DNA from: Nocardioides piscis
Lineage (GTDB): Bacteria; Actinomycetota; Actinomycetes; Propionibacteriales; Nocardioidaceae
Assembly (NCBI RefSeq): GCF_011300215.1
Contig: NZ_CP049866.1
Location: 3,039,001-3,103,000, forward strand
Direction: 5' to 3'
Length of the DNA: 64,000 bases
In this document: one piece after another, positions 12,905 through 21,112 of the stretch
How the letters are laid out: every line of letters begins with the position of its first letter
Position numbering within the stretch: the first letter of the stretch is position 1
The notes under the pieces: model-generated
Told to the model about the DNA's origin: nothing
Database searches by the model: none
Seen by the model: only the letters and a program-made list of their open reading frames with translations
Made by a program: the position numbers and the translations under genes

Positions 12905-12910
12905 ACCCTA
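12905..12910 (-). promoter_or_regulatory. -10 element (TAGGGT) of the phosphatase gene, leaderless promoter
   Basis: Minus-strand TAGGGT 7 bases before the ATG at 12897. Only 7 bases separate it from the opposing corA -10, so the two promoters overlap. Confidence 0.5.
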
Positions 12911-12917
12911 GTGGGAC

Positions 12918-12923
12918 TAGCCT
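12918..12923 (+). promoter_or_regulatory. -10 element (TAGCCT) of corA, leaderless promoter
   Basis: TAGCCT 6 bases before the corA GTG at 12930, back to back with the opposing TAGGGT at 12910-12905. Confidence 0.5.
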
Positions 12924-12929
12924 GACCCC

Positions 12930-13907
12930 GTGATCGTCGACAACGCGCTCTACCGTGACGGTGAGCGGGTCGAGCTCGACCTGGACATCAAGGACATCGG
13001 TCCGCGCCGCCTGGAGCGCCGGCCGGGCGACTTCCAGTGGATCGGGGTGTTCAACCCCGAGCCCCACGAGCTGGCGGAGCTGGCCCAGGAGTTCGACCTC
13101 CACCCACTGGCGGTCGAGGACGCCGGCGAATCGCACCAGCGGCCCAAGCTGGAGGACTACGGGGACCACTTCTTCTTCACCCTCAAGACGCTCTGGTACG
13201 TCGACGAGCGCGACGCCGTCGAGACGGGCGAGATCAACGTCTTCGTCGGGACCGACTACGTCATCACGGTGCGACACGGCGACGGGTCGCAGCTGAGCGA
13301 GTCCCGTCGCGACCTCGAGCAGCGGGCCCAGGTCCTGGCCCACGGTCCGGCGGCGGTCCTCTATGCGGTGTGTGACCACGTCGTGGACGAGTACCAGCAG
13401 GTTGCATCCGAGCTCGAGGTCGACGTGGACGAGGTCGAGGAGTCCGTCTTCTCCCCCGGGGCCAAGGACGACAGCGTCCGCATCTATGCCCTCAAGCGCG
13501 AGCTGGCGGAGGTGCGCCGCGCCGTGGTCCCGCTGAGGGAGCCGTTGCGCCGCTTCGCGAGCGGGGTCCACCCTGGGATGGACCCCCAGGCGGCAACCTA
13601 CTTCCGCGACGTCGCCGACCACCTGCAGCGCGTCGCGGAGGTCATCGACACCCTCGACTCGCTGCTCTCCACCGCGTTCGACGCCTATCTCGCCCGGATC
13701 CAGGTCCAGCAGAACGAGGACATGCGCAAGATCTCCGCCGGGGCGGCGCTCGTGGTCGTCCCGACCCTGATCGCCGGCGTCTACGGGATGAACTTCGAGC
13801 ACATGCCCGAGCTCGGGTGGCGCTACGGCTATGCCTGGGCCGTCCTCCTGATGGTGTTCACGTCCGGCGTGTTGTTCTGGCTGTTCAAGCGCGCCAAGTG
13901 GTTGTGA
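12930..13907 (+). CDS. corA: CorA family magnesium/cobalt transporter
   Basis: A 325-residue CorA channel for Mg2+ or Co2+ uptake. A long cytoplasmic alpha/beta and coiled helical domain is followed by two C-terminal membrane helices. The signature YGMNF loop stands at about residues 281-285, just after the first helix (ALVVVPTLIAGVYGMNF), and the protein ends with a second helix and a basic tail. Length is typical. The GTG start at 12930 has TAGCCT 6 bases upstream. The stop overlaps the GTG of the following MFS gene as GTGA, so the two are translated together. Confidence 0.92.
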   Translation: MIVDNALYRDGERVELDLDIKDIGPRRLERRPGDFQWIGVFNPEPHELAELAQEFDLHPLAVEDAGESHQRPKLEDYGDHFFFTLKTLWYVDERDAVETGEINVFVGTDYVITVRHGDGSQLSESRRDLEQRAQVLAHGPAAVLYAVCDHVVDEYQQVASELEVDVDEVEESVFSPGAKDDSVRIYALKRELAEVRRAVVPLREPLRRFASGVHPGMDPQAATYFRDVADHLQRVAEVIDTLDSLLSTAFDAYLARIQVQQNEDMRKISAGAALVVVPTLIAGVYGMNFEHMPELGWRYGYAWAVLLMVFTSGVLFWLFKRAKWL

Positions 13908-15124
13908 GGGGCCCCCGCCCGTCCGCCTGGCAGGTGGTGTGGTGGTTCGGGCTGGTCAGCCTGGCGGCCGACATGGTCTATGAGGGCGCCCGGTCGATGT
14001 ATGGCCCCGTGCTCGCCGCACTGGGTGCCTCGGGCCTCGTTGTCGGTCTGGTGACCGGCGCCGGCGAGGCGATGGCCCTCGTGCTGAGGCTCGTCTTCGG
14101 GCCGGTGGCAGACCGCACCGGGCGCTACTGGTCACTCACCATCCTCGGCTACGGCCTGACGGCCCTGTGCGTGCCGCTGCTCTGGTTCGCGCCGCGGCTG
14201 GGCGCTGCGGGACTGGCGTTCGCGGTCGTGCTGATCCTGCTGGAGCGCCTCGGCAAGGCGATCCGTTCGCCGTCGAAGTCCGCCCTGCTCGCGCATGCCG
14301 CCGGTGCCGTGGGCCGCGGTCGTGGTTTCGGTGTCCACAAGGCCCTCGACCAGGTCGGCGCCTTCGCCGGCCCCCTCGTCGTGGCCGCCGTGGTCGCAGG
14401 AGCCTCGGTGTGGGCGGGCATGGCCGTGCTGGCCGTCCCGGGCGCCGTGGCCATGGCGCTGCTGGTCGTCCTCGCGCTGCGGGTGCCGGACCCGTCCGTC
14501 TATGACACTCCGCCCGCTTCGGTCGCGCCCGAGCTGGCGTCGTCACCACGTCGGGGATGGCTGGCCGAGGCCGTGGGAGTCGGACTGCCACCCGTGTTCT
14601 TCCGCTACGCGATGGCCTGCTCCCTGACCACTGGTGGCCTGGTCACGTTCGGCATCATCGGCTACCACCTGACTGTGGACGGCCTGGTGCCGCTCGCCGC
14701 AGTGCCGCTGGTCTATGCCGGGGCGATGGCCGTCGAAGCCGTCGCAGCCCTCGCGGTGGGATCGGTGTACGACCGCACAGGGTCGAAGGTCCTGCTGGTG
14801 GTGCCGGTGCTCGTCGCTGTGGTGCCGGCTCTCGCCCTGGGTGGCCCGCTGGTGCTGGTGCTGCTCGGGGTGGCGGTGTGGGGGTTTGCGCACGGAGTGC
14901 AGGACTCCACGATCAAGGCGGCCGTCGCCGACCTGGTGCCGGCGCCGCGGCGCGCCACGGCATACGGCGTCTTCGCAGGCATCCAGGGGGCCCTCGCGAT
15001 CGTCGGCGGCGCCGGAGCCGGCTGGCTCTACGACCGTTCGCTGCCGGCGCTCGTGCTCGCCGTGGTTGCCACCCAGGTGCTCGCCCTGGCCCTGCTGCTG
15101 ACCACCCTTCGCCAGATTGACTGA
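13904..15124 (+). CDS. MFS transporter
   Basis: A 406-residue major facilitator superfamily protein with about twelve hydrophobic segments. The first loop carries a degenerate motif (GPVADRTGRYWSL) and the second half repeats it (GSVYDRTGSKVLL). The GTG start at 13904 overlaps the corA stop (GTGA); earlier in-frame starts lie inside corA. The opening (WFGLVSLAADMVYEGARSMYGPVL) resembles actinobacterial exporters of unknown cargo. No substrate can be assigned. The stop codon lies within a long inverted repeat (15115-15167). Confidence 0.85.
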   Translation: MRGPRPSAWQVVWWFGLVSLAADMVYEGARSMYGPVLAALGASGLVVGLVTGAGEAMALVLRLVFGPVADRTGRYWSLTILGYGLTALCVPLLWFAPRLGAAGLAFAVVLILLERLGKAIRSPSKSALLAHAAGAVGRGRGFGVHKALDQVGAFAGPLVVAAVVAGASVWAGMAVLAVPGAVAMALLVVLALRVPDPSVYDTPPASVAPELASSPRRGWLAEAVGVGLPPVFFRYAMACSLTTGGLVTFGIIGYHLTVDGLVPLAAVPLVYAGAMAVEAVAALAVGSVYDRTGSKVLLVVPVLVAVVPALALGGPLVLVLLGVAVWGFAHGVQDSTIKAAVADLVPAPRRATAYGVFAGIQGALAIVGGAGAGWLYDRSLPALVLAVVATQVLALALLLTTLRQID

Positions 15125-15167
15125 CGTCAGTCAGGCGCGGCGCGGAACTGACTGACGTCAGTCAATC
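15115..15167. repeat. Perfect 19-bp inverted repeat made of two 16-bp palindromes
   Basis: GATTGACTGACGTCAGTCA at 15115-15133 is repeated as its exact reverse complement at 15149-15167 with a 15-base spacer. Each arm contains the perfect 16-bp palindrome TGACTGACGTCAGTCA (15118-15133 and 15149-15164). It spans the gap between the convergent MFS and uppP genes, so it may be a bidirectional terminator. The arms also look like TetR-family operators. Confidence 0.85.
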
Positions 15168-15172
15168 TCGGA

Positions 15173-15997
15173 TCAGGCGGTCAGCACGCCTGCGCTGACG
15201 AGGATGAGGGTCGCCGTCCCGAGCGCGACGCGATAGAGCACGAACGGCGTGTAGGACTTCGTGGAGACATAGCGCAGCAGCCAGGCGATCGCTGCATAGC
15301 CGACGACGAAGCTGACCACGGTGGCAACCAAGGTGGGTCCCCAGCCGTAGGAGTTGTCGCCGCCGGGGATCTCCTTGAGCTCGAAGAGGCCTGCGCCGAC
15401 GACCGCCGGGATCGCGAGCAGGAAGGCGTAGCGCGTTGCGGCTTCACGCTCGTAGCCCAGGGCCCGGCCCATTGAGATGGTCGCGCCGCTGCGCGACACG
15501 CCGGGGACGAGCGCCATCGCCTGGGCGAGGCCCATCAGGACGGCGTCGCGCAGCCCGATCTGCTTGATCGTCTTGTTGTCGCGGGAGAACCGGTCGGCGA
15601 TCCCGAGCACGATGCCCATCACGATCAGCGTCGAGCCGATGATCCACAGGTTGCGGAAGTCCTTCTCGATGACGTCCTTGAGGAGGATGCCGAGCACCAC
15701 GATCGGCAGTGAGCCGATGATGATGAACCACCCCATCCGTGCGTCGACATGACCGCGCCACTCCGGCTTCGCCAGCGAGAGCAACCACGCCTTGCCGATG
15801 CGCCAGATGTCGTGGCGGAAGTAGATGAGGACGGCGAGCTCGGTGCCGATCTGGATGACGGCCGTGAAGGCCGCGCCCGGGTCTCCCCAGCCGAAGAGCT
15901 CGGGGAAGATCCGCAGGTGCGCGCTGCTGGAGATGGGGAGGAACTCGGTCAGTCCCTGGATGGTGCCGAGCACCACGGCCTTGAGGAGATCCAACAC
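15173..15997 (-). CDS. uppP: Undecaprenyl-diphosphatase
   Basis: A 274-residue UppP (BacA) membrane phosphatase that recycles undecaprenyl diphosphate to the monophosphate for cell-wall synthesis; its overproduction gives bacitracin resistance in other bacteria. Seen: the EFLPISSSAHL motif with E18 and H27, the second signature PGVSRSGATIS, and about eight membrane segments. The GTG at 15997 is chosen because TAGGCT stands 8 bases upstream; the frame is open much further but into the opposing aldo/keto reductase gene. It converges with the MFS gene across a long inverted repeat. Confidence 0.95.
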   Translation of the reverse strand: MLDLLKAVVLGTIQGLTEFLPISSSAHLRIFPELFGWGDPGAAFTAVIQIGTELAVLIYFRHDIWRIGKAWLLSLAKPEWRGHVDARMGWFIIIGSLPIVVLGILLKDVIEKDFRNLWIIGSTLIVMGIVLGIADRFSRDNKTIKQIGLRDAVLMGLAQAMALVPGVSRSGATISMGRALGYEREAATRYAFLLAIPAVVGAGLFELKEIPGGDNSYGWGPTLVATVVSFVVGYAAIAWLLRYVSTKSYTPFVLYRVALGTATLILVSAGVLTA

Positions 15998-16005
15998 GTA
16001 GCGGG

Positions 16006-16011
16006 AGCCTA
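16006..16011 (-). promoter_or_regulatory. -10 element (TAGGCT) of uppP, leaderless promoter
   Basis: Minus-strand TAGGCT 8 bases before the uppP GTG at 15997. Confidence 0.5.
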
Positions 16012-16060
16012 CGCGGCTCGGCGTCGGCGAGCCGTGCCGGCCACGCTGGGCGTGCGTCGC

Positions 16061-16066
16061 TAATCT
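16061..16066 (+). promoter_or_regulatory. -10 element (TAATCT), leaderless promoter
   Basis: TAATCT 6 bases before the aldo/keto reductase ATG at 16073. Confidence 0.45.
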
Positions 16067-16072
16067 CGGCGC

Positions 16073-17020
16073 ATGCAGCAGCGAGCGGTCGGCTCCACCG
16101 GCCTGAAGGTGTCCCGCCTCGGCCTCGGCACGATGACGTGGGGTCGCGACACCGACGAGCACGAGGCTCGCGACCAGCTGATCGCGTTCGCCGAGAAGGG
16201 CGGCACCCTGCTCGACACGGCCGCCGGATATGGCGACGGGGCCAGCGAGGAGCTGATCGGCACGCTGCTCGGCGACGTGGTCGGCCGCGACGAGGTCGTG
16301 CTCGCGACGAAGGCGGGCATCACGCGCCGTACGGGCGAGCGGGTCACCAACACCTCGCGCGGGCACCTGCTCACCGCGCTCGATGCCTCGCTGAGGCGGC
16401 TCAAGGTCGACCACGTCGACCTGTGGCAGGTCCACATCTGGAGCGACGAGACCCCCGTGGAGGAGACCCTCGCCGCTCTCGACCACGCGGTCACGTCGGG
16501 TCGCACCTCCTATGTCGGCATCTCCAACTACTCCGGCTGGCAGACGGCCCAGGCTGCGACCTGGCAGCGTGCCGTTCCCGGTCGCACTCCCCTGGCCTCG
16601 ACGCAGGTCGAGTACTCCCTGCTCGCGCGAGGTGTCGAGCACGAGGTGCTGCCGGCTGCCGAGGCGCTCGGCCTCGGCGTCCTGCCGTGGTCACCGCTCG
16701 GACGGGGGGTGCTGACCGGGAAGTACCGCAGCGGGACGCCCTCTGACTCCCGGGCCGCGTCGCGGCACTTCGCCGGCTTCGTCAACGGCTATCTCGACGA
16801 GCGCGGTCGCTCGATCGTCGAGAGCGTCGCCCGCGCCGCTGAGGGCCTGGGCTGGACCCCGCTCGAGGTGGCCCTGGTGTGGGTGCGCGACCGGCCGGGC
16901 GTCACCGCTCCCATCGTCGGCGCGAGGACCGCCGCCCAGCTGGACGGTGCCCTCACCACCGAGGACCTGACGCTGCCCGACGAGATCATCGACGCGCTCG
17001 ACGACGTGAGTGGTGACTGA
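16073..17020 (+). CDS. Aldo/keto reductase
   Basis: A 315-residue NADPH-dependent oxidoreductase of the aldo/keto reductase superfamily. The catalytic tetrad is complete: D48, Y53 (DTAAGYGDG), K80 (LATKAG) and H121 (WQVHIWS). The C-terminal cofactor region (APIVGARTAAQL) is present, as in the YghZ/potassium-channel beta-subunit branch. The substrate cannot be told. The DUF5703 gene follows after three bases. Confidence 0.9.
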   Translation: MQQRAVGSTGLKVSRLGLGTMTWGRDTDEHEARDQLIAFAEKGGTLLDTAAGYGDGASEELIGTLLGDVVGRDEVVLATKAGITRRTGERVTNTSRGHLLTALDASLRRLKVDHVDLWQVHIWSDETPVEETLAALDHAVTSGRTSYVGISNYSGWQTAQAATWQRAVPGRTPLASTQVEYSLLARGVEHEVLPAAEALGLGVLPWSPLGRGVLTGKYRSGTPSDSRAASRHFAGFVNGYLDERGRSIVESVARAAEGLGWTPLEVALVWVRDRPGVTAPIVGARTAAQLDGALTTEDLTLPDEIIDALDDVSGD

Positions 17021-17023
17021 GCG

Positions 17024-17254
17024 ATGCCGGCCGCTCTCCGCCGACCGCCACGTCCCGGCGTGGAATGGGAGTTCGAGACGCTGGTGGTGCCGCGCGACCT
17101 CTCTCGCAACGTCGTGACCCGGATGCTGATCGACCGCGCCGAGCACGGCGGCTGGGAGCTCGACCGGCTCCGGATCGGCAGTGACGGGATCCGGCGCGTG
17201 GTGCTGCGCCGCAAGATCATCCGCCAGCGGCTGACGCTCTTCGCCCAGGGCTGA
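17024..17254 (+). CDS. DUF5703 family protein
   Basis: A 76-residue basic protein. WEFETLVVPRDLSRNVVTRML and HGGWELDRLRI are the recognisable family features. No catalytic residue is evident. In actinomycetes it usually stands beside an M20 peptidase gene, and here that gene follows convergently after six bases. Function unknown. It is co-directional with the aldo/keto reductase, three bases behind its stop. Confidence 0.8.
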   Translation: MPAALRRPPRPGVEWEFETLVVPRDLSRNVVTRMLIDRAEHGGWELDRLRIGSDGIRRVVLRRKIIRQRLTLFAQG

Positions 17255-17260
17255 TCCAGC

Positions 17261-18592
17261 TCAGATCTGGTCCAGGAAGCGGTCGAAGACCCGCGCGCCG
17301 AACTCGAGCGCGTCGACCGGCACCCGCTCGTCGACGCCGTGGAACAGCGCGGTGAAGTCGAGGTCGGCGGGCAGCCTCAGGGGCGCGAACCCGTAGGACC
17401 GCATCCCGAGCTTGTTGAAGTGCTTGGCGTCGGTCCCCCCGCTCATCGTGTATGGCGCCACGACCGCCCCAGGGTCCTCGGCGAGCAGCGACCGGGTCAT
17501 TGCCGCGACGAGGTCACCGTCGTAGGGCGTCTCCCACGGCTGTTGGTGGGAGAGGAAGTCGAGCTCGATCCCGTCGCCGGCCAGGGCGCGGAGGGTGTCG
17601 AAGAACTCGTCCTCGTAGCCGGGGAGGAAGCGGCCGTCGATGTGGGCCGTGGCCTCGGTCGGGATCACGTTGACCTTGTAGCCAGCACCGAGCTGGGTCG
17701 GGTTGGCGGTGTTGCGGATGACCGCGCCCAGCATCCGGGCGGCGCTGCCGAACTCCTCGATGAGGGACTCTGCGTTGTCCGGCGTCGCCTCGGTCCCGGC
17801 GATGTCGGCGACGGTCGCGAGGAGCACCTCCATGGTGGGTGTGAGCCGCACGGGCCACTCATGAGCGCCGATGCGGGCAACAGCGCCGGCCAACCGGGTC
17901 ACCGCGTTGTCGGGGTTGATCATGGATCCGTGCCCGGCACGACCTCGAGCCGTCAGCCTCATCCAGGCCATGCCCTTCTCGGCGGCCTCGATGAGGTAGA
18001 TGCGCTGACCCCTGACGGTGGCGCTGAACCCGCCCACCTCGCCGACGGCTTCGGTGCAGTCGGCCAGCTCGTCGCGGTGCTGCTCGATCAGGAACTCAGC
18101 ACCCTGGTGGCCACCGGCCTCCTCGTCGGCCGTCAGGCAGATGACGATCTCCCGCTGCGGGGCACGGTCGCCGCGGGCCCGGGCACGCACGACGCTCAGC
18201 AGCATCGCGTCGAAGTCCTTCATGTCGACCGCACCCCGGCCCCAGACGAACCCGTCCTGCACCTCACCGGAGAACGGATCGACCTGCCAGTCCTCGGCGG
18301 CGGCGGGCACCACGTCGAGGTGGCCGTGGACCAGCAACGGCGGGCGGCCGTCGCCTCCGCCCCAGCGCGCGACCAGCGACGTCCGTCCACTCTGCGCCTC
18401 ATACAGGCGCGGCTCGATCCCGACCTCGTCGAGGAGGCCCGCGGCATACTCTGCAGCCTTGCGCTCCCCCGGCCCCGTGTCGTCGCCGAAGTTGCTGGTG
18501 TCGATCCGGATCAGCTCGCGACACAGGTCCACGACCTCCGCCGCAGGGTCGTGAGCGGCGCCGTCGGGCGAGGCTTCGGAGGTCTGCGACAT
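17261..18592 (-). CDS. M20/M25/M40 family metallopeptidase
   Basis: A 443-residue di-zinc hydrolase of the M20 family. The metal and catalytic residues are all visible: HGHLD with H91 and D93, D123 in GRGAVDMKD, and E157/E158 in TADEEAGG. The dimerisation insert follows the usual place (GRAGHGSM). Members cleave dipeptides, N-acyl amino acids or carnosine-like compounds; this one cannot be narrowed down. No signal peptide, so cytoplasmic. Confidence 0.9.
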   Translation of the reverse strand: MSQTSEASPDGAAHDPAAEVVDLCRELIRIDTSNFGDDTGPGERKAAEYAAGLLDEVGIEPRLYEAQSGRTSLVARWGGGDGRPPLLVHGHLDVVPAAAEDWQVDPFSGEVQDGFVWGRGAVDMKDFDAMLLSVVRARARGDRAPQREIVICLTADEEAGGHQGAEFLIEQHRDELADCTEAVGEVGGFSATVRGQRIYLIEAAEKGMAWMRLTARGRAGHGSMINPDNAVTRLAGAVARIGAHEWPVRLTPTMEVLLATVADIAGTEATPDNAESLIEEFGSAARMLGAVIRNTANPTQLGAGYKVNVIPTEATAHIDGRFLPGYEDEFFDTLRALAGDGIELDFLSHQQPWETPYDGDLVAAMTRSLLAEDPGAVVAPYTMSGGTDAKHFNKLGMRSYGFAPLRLPADLDFTALFHGVDERVPVDALEFGARVFDRFLDQI

Positions 18593-18664
18593 GCCCCCAT
18601 CCTGCCCCGGTTCCCAGCCCCGCGGCAGGGTTGCCCCGATGCGGACGTTCCCCGGTCGGCTTGC

Positions 18665-18670
18665 TACTGT
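18665..18670 (+). promoter_or_regulatory. -10 element (TACTGT) of the tRNA-Leu gene
   Basis: TACTGT ends 12 bases before the mature tRNA 5' end, a suitable distance for a short precursor leader. No convincing -35 is visible. Confidence 0.4.
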
Positions 18671-18682
18671 TCTCCAGCACTC

Positions 18683-18768
18683 GTCCGGGTGGCGGAATTG
18701 GCAGACGCGCTAGCTTGAGGTGCTAGTGCCCGTATTAGGGCGTGGGGGTTCAAGTCCCCCCTCGGACA
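18683..18768 (+). tRNA. tRNA-Leu (GAG)
   Basis: An 86-base cloverleaf with the long variable arm of type II tRNAs. The acceptor pairs GTCCGGG with CTCGGAC with one G-U. The anticodon stem is CTAGC/GCTAG with loop TTGAGGT, giving anticodon GAG. The T arm is GGGGGTTCAAGTCCCCC. The discriminator is A and no CCA is encoded. An intrinsic terminator follows. Confidence 0.95.
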
Positions 18769-19427
18769 CTGAGAAGGCTCCGGCTCCACGGGGCCTTCTC
18801 TTCATTTTCCGGCCCTCGCGATCCGTTTCGCGAGCCGTCTGGAGCATGGACGAGCAACGCTGCCAGGACCGCGCCGACCCACCCCAGGGCCAGGTCTCCG
18901 ACGGTGTCGACGTAGGCGTTGCCTGCCTCCGCGGACCGCTGCACGAACGCATAGAGCTCCCACAGCTCCCACAGCAGGGACAGGGTCATGCCGGACGCGA
19001 GGGCGAGCTCGAGCCGACGCCTCAGTGGTGCCCCGGCGGCGCCGCAGAGCAGGACCACGGCGGCGGCGAGGAATCCGGTGTTCGCCACGTGCACCAGGTC
19101 GTCGAACCAGTCCACGCGGTCATAGAGGTCCAGGCGGTTGCCGAGCATGTCGGAGAAGGCCGGCACCGTCAGCAGCACGTCCGCGCCCCAGGGATAGCTC
19201 CCACCCGACCTGCGGAGGTGGAAGACCACCGGGACGAGGAACGCCAGCAACGGATAGGTCACCGCCCTCGCGCCGGGCGCCTTCCCCTCGAGGTTGCCCC
19301 ACGCGGGGTCCAGCGCCACCTGCAGCACCAGCAGGAGCAGCAGCGTCTTCGCGGTCAGGTCGAGCACGACGAGCCAGCCGAGGACACGACCGTCGAGGAC
19401 GCCTCGTTGTTGCCGGGCCCGTCCCAT
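18750..19427 (-). CDS. Integral membrane protein (DUF2238/YjdF-like)
   Basis: A 225-residue membrane protein with about six hydrophobic segments. NRLDLYDRVDWFDDLVHVANTG and SLLWELWELYAF are reminiscent of the YjdF/DUF2238 family; function unknown. The ATG at 19427 has AGGAGG nine bases upstream, better than the GTG at 19460. As printed, the frame runs through the opposing tRNA terminator into the tRNA, which is odd. One extra base near the C-pair 18835-18836 would end the protein at 18802, just before the hairpin, with a basic tail (KRIARAGK). So the C-terminus is doubtful. A DevR-like box lies 82 bases upstream. Confidence 0.65.
   Translation of the reverse strand: MGRARQQRGVLDGRVLGWLVVLDLTAKTLLLLLVLQVALDPAWGNLEGKAPGARAVTYPLLAFLVPVVFHLRRSGGSYPWGADVLLTVPAFSDMLGNRLDLYDRVDWFDDLVHVANTGFLAAAVVLLCGAAGAPLRRRLELALASGMTLSLLWELWELYAFVQRSAEAGNAYVDTVGDLALGWVGAVLAALLVHAPDGSRNGSRGPENEEKAPWSRSLLSVRGGT
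18771..18808 (+). terminator. Intrinsic terminator after tRNA-Leu
   Basis: Stem GAGAAGGC (18771-18778) with GCCTTCTC (18793-18800), then TTCATTTT. As printed, it lies inside the 3' end of the opposing membrane-protein gene. Confidence 0.7.
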
Positions 19428-19508
19428 GGGGAGTCGCCTCCTGCCTGCGTATGGCGACACGGTGGCTCCGTCGTCTCCAAGTCTCCCGGTCGATGGACGC
19501 CCCCGCTA

Positions 19509-19522
19509 GGGACCAAGGTCCG
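19509..19522. promoter_or_regulatory. DevR/DosR-box-like dyad
   Basis: GGGACCAAGGTCCG matches 11 of 14 core positions of the mycobacterial DosR consensus (GGGACTWWAGTCCC). It stands about 82 bases upstream of the membrane-protein start at 19427. See the second, better box at 21063. Confidence 0.35.
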
Positions 19523-19538
19523 CAGTGTGCGGGCGTGG

Positions 19539-21002
19539 TCAGAGCGGGTCGAGCACCGACCGTTCTCCCACGAGGGTGGCGAACAGGTCGACGTAGCGCC
19601 GCAGGTGGACGTCCCCGACATATTCCTCGAGCACGCGCGCGTGTGCCGCGACGCCGAGGCGCGCAGCGAGGCCAGGATCGGCGAACAGCTGCCGCAGTGC
19701 CCCGGCGAACTCGTCGAGGTCGTAGGGGTCATCGACGAGGAAGCCGTCCTGGCGATGGGTGATCTGGTCCTGGATCCCGCCGAGCCGGCTGGCGATGACC
19801 GGGCGGCCCTTCCACATGGCCTCGGTCACCGTCAGGCCGAACCCCTCGACCAGGCTCTTCTGGACGACCACCGCTGCGTGCCGCTGCAGGGCGTTGACGA
19901 TCACGGCGTTCTCGTCGCCTTCCTCCATGGGGATCGACGCGAGATGCACGCGATCTCGGATCTCCTGCGGCAGTCCTTCCCACACCTCGCGGCACTCCTG
20001 CAGGACCTCGGCCCCCTCCGGGTCGTCCGACACCCCGGAGACGTCGGGGCCGGCCAGCACCAGGTGGGCCCCACGCAGGTCGTCCCCGTCGATGGCCCGG
20101 ACGAATCCGCGCAGGACGCCGGTCATGTCCTTGAGCCGGTCCCACCGACTCACCTGCACCACCAGCGGCACGTCGCCCGGAGGGGGCTGACCACCCCCCA
20201 GGAGCTCTCCCGCAGGGCGGGGACGCACCATTCCCGGGGTCCCGTCCGGCCGGACGAAGCCGACGAGGTCTTCCCCCCTCTCGCCGGCGACCAGACCGAC
20301 GTGCTCGAGGATTGCCGCCACGTGCGCCGGCTCCAACGGCATGTTCTTCGACGCCAGCGGGTCGATGGAGGGGGGATCACGGCCAGCCGCTCGCTGTCGA
20401 TCCAGTCGGGGGCATACTCCCGTCGAGAGAAGACCACCGCCTCGGCCTGCGCGACGTCGGGACGCAGGAAGGCCCATGCCGCGTCCGTCACGTCGTTGCT
20501 CTCGTCACGACCCACGTGGCACCGCCAGATCACCCGCGCCCCCACCCCTCTCAGACCCTCGATGAGGCCAGCGGTCTGGGGATCGTGGAGCAGGACGATG
20601 TCCCCCGCAGACACGCGCCCGAGCAGCTGGTCGAGGTTGGCCCGCAGGACCTCGTCATAGTGCGCGCGCTCGGCGGCTCCCAGCGGTCCTCCGTCACCGA
20701 CGGTTCCGTGCAGCATGTTGTGCACGCGCTTGGTGATCGCGAAGAAGTGCGCGTCGCCGCTGAGCACCAGCCAGCGGTTCACGATGCCCGAGCCGTTGGC
20801 ATAGGCGAGCTGTGTCTGCAGCATCTCGGCGACACCACCGCCGTGGGCGGTGGCGTTGACGTGCCACACCACTCGGTCTCCGAAGGCGGCTCGCGCGCGC
20901 ACCGCCGCCTCTGCAAAGCGCTCCGCCCGGCCCGGCGGCAGGATGGCGGCAAGGCGTTCGAAGTCGACGGGCTGGACCTTGACCTCTTCCATGACCTGCA
21001 TG
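19539..21002 (-). CDS. Trehalose synthase (TreT-like) GT4 glycosyltransferase, frameshifted
   Basis: A GT-B glycosyltransferase whose N-terminal half (VVWHVNATAHGGGVAEML, FFAITKRVHNMLHG) matches TreT-type trehalose glycosyltransferring synthases and related trehalose phosphorylases. The C-terminal half has the GT4 donor site (QVSRWDRLKD, KSLVEGFGLTVTEAMW). These enzymes make trehalose from an NDP-glucose and glucose, or the reverse. The halves are in different frames; one extra base in the G-run 20370-20375 joins VIPPSIDPLASKN and gives about 488 residues. The likely cause is a sequencing error. The start may be ATG 21002 or 20993. Divergent from a universal stress gene, with a DevR-like box between them. 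Confidence 0.8.
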
Positions 21003-21062
21003 CTGACGTGTCCGGGCGCTCGGCGCCAGTGGTCGCCGGACGCCGACCGGCACCACAAGTTC

Positions 21063-21076
21063 GGGACGAAAGACCC
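21063..21076. promoter_or_regulatory. DevR/DosR-box-like dyad between TreT-like and USP genes
   Basis: GGGACGAAAGACCC matches 12 of 14 core positions of the DosR consensus, with TTC in front as in the consensus TTS flank. It lies 36 bases before the USP start and 60 before the TreT-like start, so it could serve either or both. Confidence 0.4.
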
Positions 21077-21112
21077 TTCTTGACGTCCTCGCCGCGTGCG
21101 CAGAGTGTGCGC

